From Rhizobium cauense (GTDB taxonomy: Bacteria; Pseudomonadota; Alphaproteobacteria; Rhizobiales; Rhizobiaceae), in NCBI RefSeq assembly GCF_019511525.1, contig NZ_JAEUAT010000004.1:1-64000 (forward strand): a stretch of DNA of 64,000 nt. Direction: 5' to 3'. Positions within the stretch are counted from its first letter, which is position 1. The number at the start of each line of letters is the position of its first letter. The notes below the pieces were generated by a model that was not told where the DNA came from, did not search any database, and saw nothing but the letters and a program-made list of their open reading frames with translations. A program made the translations under genes and the position numbers. This document shows, one piece after another, positions 25,160 to 34,000 of this stretch.

Positions 25160-25283
25160 GAGCATGTAATATCGGCGAAATACCCTTCGCCTGGGTTAGT
25201 GGTGTGATTTGCAGCCATGAAGTGTCGCAACGGGCGCGCCAGACCCGAGTTCACGTGCCCTGCCAAGAGTTGAGGATCCCACC

Positions 25284-25685
25284 ATGATAAGGATGATTGA
25301 AGACCCGGCTGAGCTCGACGGAGTCGACATCACTGGCAAGTATATATTACGGAAATTGAACTACCATTGGTTTGCCTACGGCAAAGCCGGTATCGTGACC
25401 GCATGCAAAGGAAGCATATTGCAGATTGACCGCGAGGAGACTGTATATAGCGAGCGATGGGGTCGGCGTGCATACGTCGGTACTGGCAAGCGCTATCCAG
25501 GAGGGACCTGCCCTATCTCGGCGGTCGCATGTATTTGCGACACACCCGATGATGTCAATGCGGTCATTCAGCTGGACGTGGACGCGCAGGCCGAATTCTA
25601 TGAGTTGATCGCAAGGACCGAGGCAAAGATACTGGCGCTCGCCTCCTCGTCAAGGAACGATTATTTCTCGGTGGCTGCCGAATAG
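25284..25685 (+). CDS. Hypothetical 133-residue protein, possible member of the box regulon
   Basis: I do not recognise this protein. The ATG is preceded by GAGGA at 9 nt. The sequence appears globular, with aromatic residues in the first half (KLNYHWFAYGKAG, ETVYSERWGRR), four cysteines (one in TACKGS, three in GGTCPISAVACIC) and an acidic helical C terminus (DVDAQAEFYELIARTEAKIL). No signal peptide or membrane segment is evident. Its upstream region carries two box-like elements, which is the main clue that it belongs to the same stress regulon. It marks the right end of that island before the copper genes. Confidence 0.6.
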   Translation: MIRMIEDPAELDGVDITGKYILRKLNYHWFAYGKAGIVTACKGSILQIDREETVYSERWGRRAYVGTGKRYPGGTCPISAVACICDTPDDVNAVIQLDVDAQAEFYELIARTEAKILALASSSRNDYFSVAAE

Positions 25686-25845
25686 GCCTGCAGTCGATTG
25701 CCTTTTTCTGTTGCATTTTGACTAGGATTGAGCGCGCCCCGAGCATTTTTGCTGGCAAGAGGATGCTCACTTATCAGTAAGGCCGTGGAGCCGGGATGAG
25801 CAGGTTCGCGATTGCTGCCCGTGGCGTCAGGGCACTGAGACAACC

Positions 25846-26247
25846 CTATGCTTGGCCGGGCCAACCGTCCGAGAGTTCCTCGAGAATGGGACACTCCGGT
25901 CTATCATTTCCGTGGCACGCATGGACAAGGTGTTCAAGCGTGCGACGAAGCCCCGTGAGCTCCCGGATCTTGCGGTCGATCTCCGCCAGCTTTGCCTGGG
26001 TTAATTCTCGCACGTCAGCGCTCGCCCGCCCCTTGTCTTCGTAAAGTGCCAGTAACTGACGGCATTCCTCTACGGAAAAGCCTAGCCCGCGTGACCGCTG
26101 CAAAAAGCGCAGTTTGTGAACGTCAGTCTGCGCATAGTCGCGGTAGCCGTTTCCGCCCCGGGTGGGGCGGATAAGACCGATATCCTCGTAGTAACGAATT
26201 GTCTTCGGCGCCAATCCGGACTGGTCCGCTGCTTGCCCGATATTCAT
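25846..26247 (-). CDS. cueR: CueR/HmrR-type copper-responsive MerR-family regulator
   Basis: The 133-residue activator has the N-terminal winged helix typical of MerR proteins (MNIGQAADQSGLAPKTIRYYE, GYRDY), a long dimerisation helix and a metal-binding loop with Cys111 and Cys119 (HACHGNDRPECPIL), the two-cysteine spacing of Cu(I)/Ag(I)/Au(I) sensors. AGGAGA overlaps the stop of copA, from which it is 8 nt downstream, so the regulator is co-transcribed with its target. It should act at the 9-3-9 operator at 28812-28832. Rhizobial orthologues are often named HmrR. Confidence 0.95.
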   Translation of the reverse strand: MNIGQAADQSGLAPKTIRYYEDIGLIRPTRGGNGYRDYAQTDVHKLRFLQRSRGLGFSVEECRQLLALYEDKGRASADVRELTQAKLAEIDRKIRELTGLRRTLEHLVHACHGNDRPECPILEELSDGWPGQA

Positions 26248-26255
26248 GGCATCTC

Positions 26256-28769
26256 CTATAGTTTGATAAGCCGCAGCCTCAGCGCATTGCTGATGACGGA
26301 GACAGACGACAGGCTCATTGCGGCCGCCGCGATCATTGGCGACAATAACAGTCCAAAAACGGGATAGAGGACACCAGCTGCCAAAGGCACTCCGAGTGCG
26401 TTGTAGCCGAAGGCAAAGCCGAGATTCTGCCGGATGTTGCGCATTGTCTCCGTTGCAAGTCTCCTCGCCCTGACGATACCGTTCAGGTCGCCTTTGACGA
26501 GCGTCAGGCCGGCACTCTCCATCGCAACATCAGCACCTGTGCCCATGGCGATGCCCACGTCGGCTGCGGCAAGCGCTGGTGCGTCGTTGACGCCGTCACC
26601 TGCCATGGCGACTGTTGCCCCATTGGCTCGCAGCTCGTCGACCAGATCCTTCTTTCCCTCCGGCAGGATATCGGCGCGAACCTCGTCAATGCCGAGGCTC
26701 TTTGCGACGGCGCGGGCGGTGCGCTCGTTGTCCCCCGTTGCCATGATGATCTTCAGACCCTGCTCGTGCAGCGCCTTGATGGCGGCGGCGGTGGTCTGCT
26801 TGATGCGGTCGGCAACGGCAACAAAGCCGGCAAGCTCGTTGTCAATAACCACGAACATGACTGTCTTGCCGCCATCGCGCAGCGAACGAACCTGTTCCGC
26901 GACAATGACAACGTCGATGCCGAGATCTTCCATCATGGCGGCATTGCCAAGCGCTACTGTTGCGTTGTCGACGTTGCCGACGACGCCTTTGCCGGTTCTA
27001 GATTCAAAGTCGCTGACGTCGCTCATATCGACGCCGCCCTCCTGTGCACCGGAAACGATGGCCTCGGCCAGAGGGTGCTCGGATCCTCGCTCAAGGCTGG
27101 CTGCAAGCTTCAGCAGGCGCGTGTCTTCGATGCTGCCAAGCGCGACGACATCAGTAAGCCTGGGTTTTCCTTCCGTAAGCGTTCCCGTCTTGTCAACGAT
27201 CAGCGTGTCCACGCGCGCAAAGCGTTCGAGTGCTTCGGCGTCCTTGATCAGAACACCCTCGTGGGCGCCCCGGCCTGTTGCGATCATGATCGACATCGGG
27301 GTCGCCAGGCCGAGTGCGCAGGGGCATGCGATGATCAGTACGGCAACTGCTGCGAGCAACGCATGCGCCATTCGGGGCTCGGGACCGACAACGGTCCAGG
27401 CAATGAAGGCAATCACGGCGGCGGCAACAACGGCAGGAACGAAGATTGCCGAAACGCGGTCGACGGCTCCCTGTATGGGTGCGCGCGATCGCTGTGCCTT
27501 TGCGACCAAGTCGACTATGCGCGCCAAAGTCGTGTCGGCACCGATTTTCTCGGCGATCATAACCAGGCTGCCGTTCTTGTTGATCGTACCGCCAGTGACG
27601 GCATCGCGCTTGTGTTTTTCAACCGGAATCGGCTCGCCCGTGATCATCGACTCGTCGACGGTCGATTGCCCATCCACGACGGCACCGTCAATCGGGATGC
27701 GCTCGCCTGGCCGAACACGAAGATGATCGCCCACCTGGATGTCATCAACGGCAATGTCGACTTCCGAACCGTCGGCATTGAGACGTCGTGCAGTCTTTGG
27801 GGCAAGATCCAGCAGTGCGCGTATGGCTGAGCCAGTTTTCTCTCTTGCCTTCAATTCCAGAACCTGGCCGACGAAGACGAGAGCGACAATCACGGCGGCC
27901 GCCTCGAAATAGACCGGAACAGCGTCCCCATGGCCCCGGAAGGTGTGCGGGAAGATATTGGGCGCGATCGCTGCAACGACACTGTAAAGATATGCTGTTC
28001 CAACGCCGAGCCCGATCAGGGTCCACATGTTCGGGCTGCGATTAACGAGCGAAGCCCAGGCACGACGGAAGAACGGCAGGGCCGCCCATAGGACAACGGG
28101 CGTGGCGAGGGCGAGCTCTATCCACGTCGCTTCCGGTTCGCCGATCCAATCGCGCAGGGGAAGGCCGACCATCGGACCCATGCTGATTGCCAATAGGGGA
28201 ACGGAAAGCAGGCTGCTGACCCAAAGCCGGCGCGTAAAATCAACCAGCTCGGGGTTCGGGCCCTCGTCAGCGGGCGGAACCCCCATCGGCTCCAGCGCCA
28301 TGCCACATTTTGGGCAATCGCCTGGATGATCGCTTATAACTTCGGGGTGCATAGGGCATGTGTAGAGTGTTCCCTTTGGCACCGGTTTCGACGCAGGACC
28401 GATCCCGTCGAGATAGGCGGCAGGGTTGGCTTCGAACTTTGCCTTGCAACCAGCGGAACAGAAATAGAACTTCTCGCCACTATGCTTTGCGAAATGCCGG
28501 GCGCTGGCGCGCTCGACAGTCATCCCGCAGACAGGATCCTTCGCAGTCAGGTAGTCCTGAGGCATTGCCTCGAACTTTCTCCGGCATCCGTCCGAGCAGA
28601 AGTGGTAGGTTTGCCCGTCATACTGAAGCGAGGGCTTGCCAGCTGCGGGGTCAACGGTCATCCCGCATACGGGATCGCGAACAACGGCGTCCGTGGCTGG
28701 GTGGTCGTCATTGTGGTGGTGATTGCAATTGGTATGATTGTGATGGGAATGGTCCGGACTGCTGTCCAT
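26256..28769 (-). CDS. copA: Copper-exporting P1B-type ATPase with YHS-type N-terminal metal domains
   Basis: This 837-residue ATPase pumps Cu(I) or Ag(I) out of the cytoplasm. The N terminus is His-rich ([17 protein letters not shown]), followed by two YHS-like domains ([13 protein letters not shown] and [13 protein letters not shown], each ending in a CSDGC or CSAGC segment) and a heavy-metal-binding module (YTCPMHPEV...[10 protein letters not shown]); no classic GMTCxxC HMA domain is seen. The core carries TGEPIP (actuator), the [10 protein letters not shown] transmembrane metal site, [11 protein letters not shown] phosphorylation loop and [10 protein letters not shown] hinge. AAAGGAGA precedes the start. 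Induction by CueR is supported by the operator upstream. Confidence 0.97.
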   Translation of the reverse strand: MDSSPDHSHHNHTNCNHHHNDDHPATDAVVRDPVCGMTVDPAAGKPSLQYDGQTYHFCSDGCRRKFEAMPQDYLTAKDPVCGMTVERASARHFAKHSGEKFYFCSAGCKAKFEANPAAYLDGIGPASKPVPKGTLYTCPMHPEVISDHPGDCPKCGMALEPMGVPPADEGPNPELVDFTRRLWVSSLLSVPLLAISMGPMVGLPLRDWIGEPEATWIELALATPVVLWAALPFFRRAWASLVNRSPNMWTLIGLGVGTAYLYSVVAAIAPNIFPHTFRGHGDAVPVYFEAAAVIVALVFVGQVLELKAREKTGSAIRALLDLAPKTARRLNADGSEVDIAVDDIQVGDHLRVRPGERIPIDGAVVDGQSTVDESMITGEPIPVEKHKRDAVTGGTINKNGSLVMIAEKIGADTTLARIVDLVAKAQRSRAPIQGAVDRVSAIFVPAVVAAAVIAFIAWTVVGPEPRMAHALLAAVAVLIIACPCALGLATPMSIMIATGRGAHEGVLIKDAEALERFARVDTLIVDKTGTLTEGKPRLTDVVALGSIEDTRLLKLAASLERGSEHPLAEAIVSGAQEGGVDMSDVSDFESRTGKGVVGNVDNATVALGNAAMMEDLGIDVVIVAEQVRSLRDGGKTVMFVVIDNELAGFVAVADRIKQTTAAAIKALHEQGLKIIMATGDNERTARAVAKSLGIDEVRADILPEGKKDLVDELRANGATVAMAGDGVNDAPALAAADVGIAMGTGADVAMESAGLTLVKGDLNGIVRARRLATETMRNIRQNLGFAFGYNALGVPLAAGVLYPVFGLLLSPMIAAAAMSLSSVSVISNALRLRLIKL

Positions 28770-28811
28770 GCGGTTCTCCTTTGCCCGATCCGGCAGTGGA
28801 TAACCTTATGA

Positions 28812-28832
28812 ACCTTCCAGCAACTGGAAGGT
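28812..28832 (-). promoter_or_regulatory. CueR operator/promoter of copA-cueR
   Basis: ACCTTCCAG and CTGGAAGGT form a perfect 9-bp inverted repeat around CAA. On the minus strand the -35 TTGACC and the -10 CATAAG are 19 nt apart, the stretched spacing expected for MerR-family activation. It lies 42 nt upstream of copA. Confidence 0.9.
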
Positions 28833-28923
28833 CAAGCGAAAAATCTCTTCAGTAGATGGGTGCGGCAAAAGGCTCGGATCGGTTTCGGGTTCAGCGGCAA
28901 AAAGCGGTCCTTTCGATGAAGGA

Positions 28924-31005
28924 TTACTCGACGAAAACGCCCACGCTCGCCGCCCTCCCCATGGCGTCGATCACCGTGAGCTTCGAGTAGCCGCCACCAT
29001 CCGGAATCCACTGGTTGGTGCGACGTCTGGTTATATCAGGCAGCGGTTTGCCATTGGCAAGCCAGCGGAATGGCGCACGCCCTCCCTGCAGCTTCAGCAT
29101 CAAGGGTGAGAGTACGCCCCTCTTCGCACCAAGGTCTACACGCGCACCCTCGGGAGGGTAGACGATCTGTGGTGCCGGCTCGCGACCCGACGTTGCCAGC
29201 AGACCGCTTTGGGTGATGGCGAAACGACGCTGGCTGATCGGCAATTGCGCCTGTGCGATCCGCATTGCTCCCGATGGCGCACGGGGCAGGGGCGTGGTGG
29301 CGATCCCCGATTTTGCGAAGCCTTCGAACAGGATGGGGGCAGCCGTTCCGTAACCCGTCAATCCTGGCACCGCTCCATTGTCCGGACGGCCGACCCAAAC
29401 GCCGAGAACGTGGCGTCCGTCGTAGCCGACGGACCAGGCATCGCGATAGCCGTAGCTCGTGCCGGTCTTGTAGGCGATCCCTCGTTTCGGAGCGCCGGGC
29501 GGCTGAATGACGCCGGACAGAATGTCGGCGACATTCCAAACGGCCACCGGGTTCAAAAGGGTCTCTCCGTCGAGCTTGCCCGGGTGTTCATTGACGCCGT
29601 CGCCGATGCGGGCTGGTTGGCCGCGATTTGCAAGCGCGGTATAGAGTTGCACCAGGTCCTTCAGGGTGATGCCAAGCCCTCCGAGCCCAATGGCGAGTCC
29701 CGGCGTTTCATTTGGAGGCAACTGTGGGCGCACTTCGGCGCGGCGAAAGCGGATCAACAGCTTTGCCGGGTTGACGGCATCCAACAACCTCACGGCCGGA
29801 ACGTTCAAGGACAGTTGCAAGGCTTCACGTACGGTGACGTCGCCCTGATAGGTCATGTCGAAATTTCGCGGGCGATAACCGAAGAAATCGGCCGGGCGAT
29901 CCTCGATGATCGTCTCCTGGCTGACCAGGCCTTCTTCAAAGGCAAGCCCGTAGATGAAGGGCTTCAGTGTGGAGCCGGGCGAACGGCTGGCCCGGGTCAT
30001 GTCGATCCAGCCCGAGCGGCTGGCGTCGAAATAATCGGCCGAACCGACCTCACCGATGATATCACCCGTTTGTGCGTCTGCCATGACCATCGCGATCGAT
30101 AACTTCGGCCCAATCTTGAAAGCGGCAGCACGGGCAACGCTCTCGAGCCCCACTTGCACTGACTTCTTCAGCGTCGTCTCGTGTCTTTTGGCATTTGCAT
30201 CCTTGCGCCGGGCCGCTTCAGCCACATGCGCCGCGAGCGCAGGCAGCGCCAGGCGTTTCTCCGGCACAGCCACCAGTTCTGCGCGCGCCGCCTCGCCCTC
30301 ACCAACAGCAGCCGCGACCGCGACACGTTTCAGCACCTTTTCGCGGGCCGCCTTAGCAACCGCAAGATTTCGGTCCGGGCGTCGCTTTTCGGGCAATTGT
30401 GGCAGGGCGACAAGAAGTGCTGCCTCGGCGACGCTCAGCCGTCGCGGCTCCTTTCCAAAATAGGCAAGACTTGCTGCGCGCACACCTTCGAGATTGCCGC
30501 CATAGGGGGCGTGGGTCAGGTAGAGATCGAGGATCTGTTGCTTGGACAGCCGCCGCTCGATCTGGACCGCGCGCACGATCTGCAGGAATTTGGCCGACAA
30601 CGACCGTCCCTGGCGGGGTTCAATCAGCCGGGCGACCTGCATCGACAGTGTCGATGCACCCGATACAATGCGACCGTTGGTCAAAAGCTGGATAGCGGCA
30701 CGCCCGATTGCCTGCAGATCGACACCGCCATGACTGTAAAATCGCTGGTCCTCATATGCGACAAGCATCTTGATGAACTGCTGGTCGACATCGCCGGCAG
30801 TTGTCTTAAGTCGCCAGAGACCTTCAGGCGTTGCGAAGGCGCGCAGCAACTGGCCATCGGCGTCCAGCACTTCCACCGATACGGTATCGGTCTTATCAAG
30901 CGGGGGCGGATAGGCCCGGTCCGCGGCGTCAAGCAGGAAAACCCCCGCGCCGGCAAGGACAATGCCGGCGGCGCTGACGATTGCAAGTTTCCTCGTCAGT
31001 TTCAT
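28924..31005 (-). CDS. pbpC: Penicillin-binding protein 1C (bifunctional murein synthase)
   Basis: The 693-residue class A PBP has an N-terminal membrane anchor, a GT51 glycosyltransferase domain with the EDQRFYSHGGVD motif (about residues 89-100), a transpeptidase domain with SPGSTLKPF (active-site Ser) and KTGTS, and a C-terminal BiPBP_C domain ending in PDGGGYSKLTVIDAMGRA. PBP1C is usually paired with an alpha-2-macroglobulin, and here its ATG overlaps the stop of that gene (ATGA). The pair is thought to protect or repair the envelope after protease or cell-wall attack. Confidence 0.95.
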   Translation of the reverse strand: MKLTRKLAIVSAAGIVLAGAGVFLLDAADRAYPPPLDKTDTVSVEVLDADGQLLRAFATPEGLWRLKTTAGDVDQQFIKMLVAYEDQRFYSHGGVDLQAIGRAAIQLLTNGRIVSGASTLSMQVARLIEPRQGRSLSAKFLQIVRAVQIERRLSKQQILDLYLTHAPYGGNLEGVRAASLAYFGKEPRRLSVAEAALLVALPQLPEKRRPDRNLAVAKAAREKVLKRVAVAAAVGEGEAARAELVAVPEKRLALPALAAHVAEAARRKDANAKRHETTLKKSVQVGLESVARAAAFKIGPKLSIAMVMADAQTGDIIGEVGSADYFDASRSGWIDMTRASRSPGSTLKPFIYGLAFEEGLVSQETIIEDRPADFFGYRPRNFDMTYQGDVTVREALQLSLNVPAVRLLDAVNPAKLLIRFRRAEVRPQLPPNETPGLAIGLGGLGITLKDLVQLYTALANRGQPARIGDGVNEHPGKLDGETLLNPVAVWNVADILSGVIQPPGAPKRGIAYKTGTSYGYRDAWSVGYDGRHVLGVWVGRPDNGAVPGLTGYGTAAPILFEGFAKSGIATTPLPRAPSGAMRIAQAQLPISQRRFAITQSGLLATSGREPAPQIVYPPEGARVDLGAKRGVLSPLMLKLQGGRAPFRWLANGKPLPDITRRRTNQWIPDGGGYSKLTVIDAMGRAASVGVFVE

Positions 31006-34000
31006 GGTTGCGCTGCGGTAACCTCCATTTTGCCAGTCGCAGTGCGCGCAGAAAGCACTGGTCGATACATGTCCTCGACGACGGCAGCCGGATGATCGTA
31101 GGTGCCGGGCGTAACCGCCCGTACGACATAGGCCACGTTGATTTCGCGATTGTCGTCCGCAGAGCGGTTGAACGCGGCCACAAACCGGTCGGTACGGAAT
31201 TCGGTGTGGGCGGCTGTCACTTCGCCGATCCAGTCGAAGTTCGTAAGTTGCGCACTGTCGACGAGGCTCGGATTGTCGATTTGAAAGCCCGCCGGCAGCA
31301 GATCCGTAACGACGATGCGCGATGGCCAGTTATTGCTTTCCGTGATGTGAAGGACAACGACATAGCGTTGGTTTTGTTTCGCTTCGGTCACGTTCGCGGG
31401 TTCGCCGTCCATCGTGTAGTAAGTGCGCTCGATGGCAAAACCATCGCCGCCGGCTGGTGGTGGCACGACTGGGGCGGCGACGGTCGTCACGACCGCCGAA
31501 ACGGGTTCGCCGGTCTGATTGGTGAGCGTCAGCGCGTTACCCATCAATGCCTCGCCGCTCATCTTCGCCATGTAGGCGCCGTTGTGCAGCGCGCCGTTCA
31601 CATCGATCCTTATCGAGTCATCGCCGCCCTGAATGGCGCGTGCGGCAAGGAGCATCCATGCTTGCTCCTGGGTGCTGGTGTATTTGCTGCGGTTCCATTC
31701 CTTGGCGACGGACTTGGCAAGTTCAGGCACCACGGGTGGAACCGGACGGCTTTCGGCGGCAAGCGCAAGAATTGCGGCACCATCGCGCAGGATCGAACCG
31801 TAGTCTGTTCTAGAGAGATTGACGCGTGTGATCAGCGACTGTTCCGACATCTGCAGGGCGTCGACAAAGATGTTCCTCGATCGGGTCGCATCGCCATAGA
31901 GCGCTAGCGCTGCCGCGATATGGGCCTTGGCCAGTGGCGTTGGGAAGTCGTTGATCATTGTATCGGCATAATAGCGAAGATCGCTGATCGCCGCCTTCTT
32001 GTTGCGGGCGAGAACATAGAGCGCGTAGGCGATCTGGTCGCCCTGGTCCTTGACGTTGACGTCGTAGCTCAGTGCGTTCTGGAGGTTTTCAAGCGCTTGT
32101 ACAAACGCGCGATCAGGAACGTCGTATTTCTGCTCGCGAGCACGGGTCAGGAAATCGGTCACGTAGGAATCGAGCCAGAGGTCGCCGCTGTCGGGACCCC
32201 AAAGGCCGAAGCTGCCGGCCGAGGCCTGATAGGAAAGCACGCGGTAGATGGCGTCCTGAACGCGTTTCTTTATATCGGCGTCATCATCCAGGCCAGCTTG
32301 CCTAGCAAGCTCGCTCAAATATAGCAACGGCAGGGCACGGCTCGTTGTCTGCTCGGCACAGCCGAACGGATAGCGGTCAAGCGACATCATGAGGGCGGGA
32401 ATGTCGAAGGCGGCCGAACGTGTGACGCTGACGCTGACTGAGGCACCTGGTAGCACGCTGTCTGCCAACAACGCCTTGTCGATAGTGAGCTTTGTGCCTG
32501 GATTGAATGCCAGAACCCGGCGCTCGGTCATAGGCAAAACAGCGGGTCGGACAGGGACTTCGACCGTCTGGTCCAGCGACAGGCCTGCTGCGTCGGAAAG
32601 ATTGATCGAAACGCTGCCATTCCCTGGCTGCTTGGCGGTGACGGCAAGCGTCAGGGCCGATTTCGCGCCGGCCTCAAGGCGGATCGTCTGCGAGGCTTGG
32701 GCAATGTCCACCGCCTCGTTGCCTGCAACTGTCAGCTTGAAGTCACCTGCCGGTGCGTCCGTGTTGGCAATATCCAGCCGAAGCTCCGAGGTATCTCCTG
32801 GGGCAAGGAAGCGTGGCATGCTTGCCGTCACGACGACGGGGTCCCGGATGACGACATCCTTTGTTGCATGGCCAACGCCGGTTTTAGACCAGGCGACCGC
32901 GATGACGCGTGCAGTGCCGTTGAACTGCGGCATGTCGAAGGTGACAAGGGCCTTGCCGTCGGCACCCAGTTTCACGGGACCGGAAAAGAAGGCGACCAGC
33001 TTCTGCGTTGGGGGGCTTCCCTGGAGGGCGACTGCGCCGCCATCACCGCCGGTTCTAAGTTTACCGGTGGCGCCGAGCGATCCGTCGATCAGCCGCCCGT
33101 AAAGATCGCGGATCTCAAGGCCCAGTTGACGCTGGCCAAAATACCAGTCTTCAGGATTTGGAGGCTCGTATCGTGTCAGATTGAGAATGCCAACATCAAC
33201 AGCTGCTACTGTCACGTAGGCGTCCTCATTTGCTCCTGCACCGGCAACCGCAAGCGTGATCGGTAGCGGCGCTCGTGGTAGCATCTTCTCCGGTGCATCG
33301 ATCGCGACCTGCAGTGCACGGTCGACCGGGTCCACCTTCAGCCATTTCACGCCAATGGCGCGCATCGGCATATGACTGTCTTGTGCATCACCGGGGCGGA
33401 ACAACGTTGCGGTTACATACGCTCCCGCACCCCAATCGGAGGTAACCGGAATGTCGACTTCGCCGCCATTCTCTCCAACCGGCGCGTTCTGAACGGCGAC
33501 GAGACTTTCGGTGCCAGCCGCGATCATCAATTCGCCGGCATATCGCGACGAGACCTTGAGTTTGGCTGTTTCGCCAACCTTGTAGCTGTCCTTGTCGAGA
33601 GCGATCTCAAGCCCGTCAGGTGTTTCTGTCGATGTCGCCTGAACGAACCAGCCCGCATCGAATTCGACACTGGAAACGGGGCCATCTGTCTCTGTGCTTT
33701 CAACTTCGAGGCGATATTGCCCCCAGGCAACAGCAGAAGATATCTTGCCTCCGTCGACGGAGGCGTCGATATTGCCATTGGCAACCTGCTCGGCAGTATA
33801 AATCGGCTCGTATTTCCAGGCGGTGCCGTCCCGATACCATTGATAGTCGCGGTTCAATTTATAGAGCTTCCAACGCAGGCCACTCATTGCCTGCCTGCTG
33901 CCGCCTGCATCAACTCCGATGACCGTGAAGTTGGCGATCGAATTCTCGCCAAGGTCGCCGGAAAACTCTGGCTTGATACCGATTGCCGGACCCTCGTTTT

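Larger units (their letters stand above)
24818..25283. other. Intergenic region with hairpin and two 14-bp boxes
   Basis: There is no credible gene here. The region contains an 11-bp perfect hairpin, boxes 6 and 7 upstream of the 133-residue ORF, and a further weak box-like sequence (TTAATGTATAATGT on the minus strand, 24945-24958). The density of such sequences suggests a complex promoter for the downstream gene. Confidence 0.5.

Noticed and set aside
26434..27726. Long 430-codon frame antisense to copA
   Set aside because: It is a shadow of the GC-rich ATPase gene: low-complexity Ser/Ala/Thr composition and no domain.
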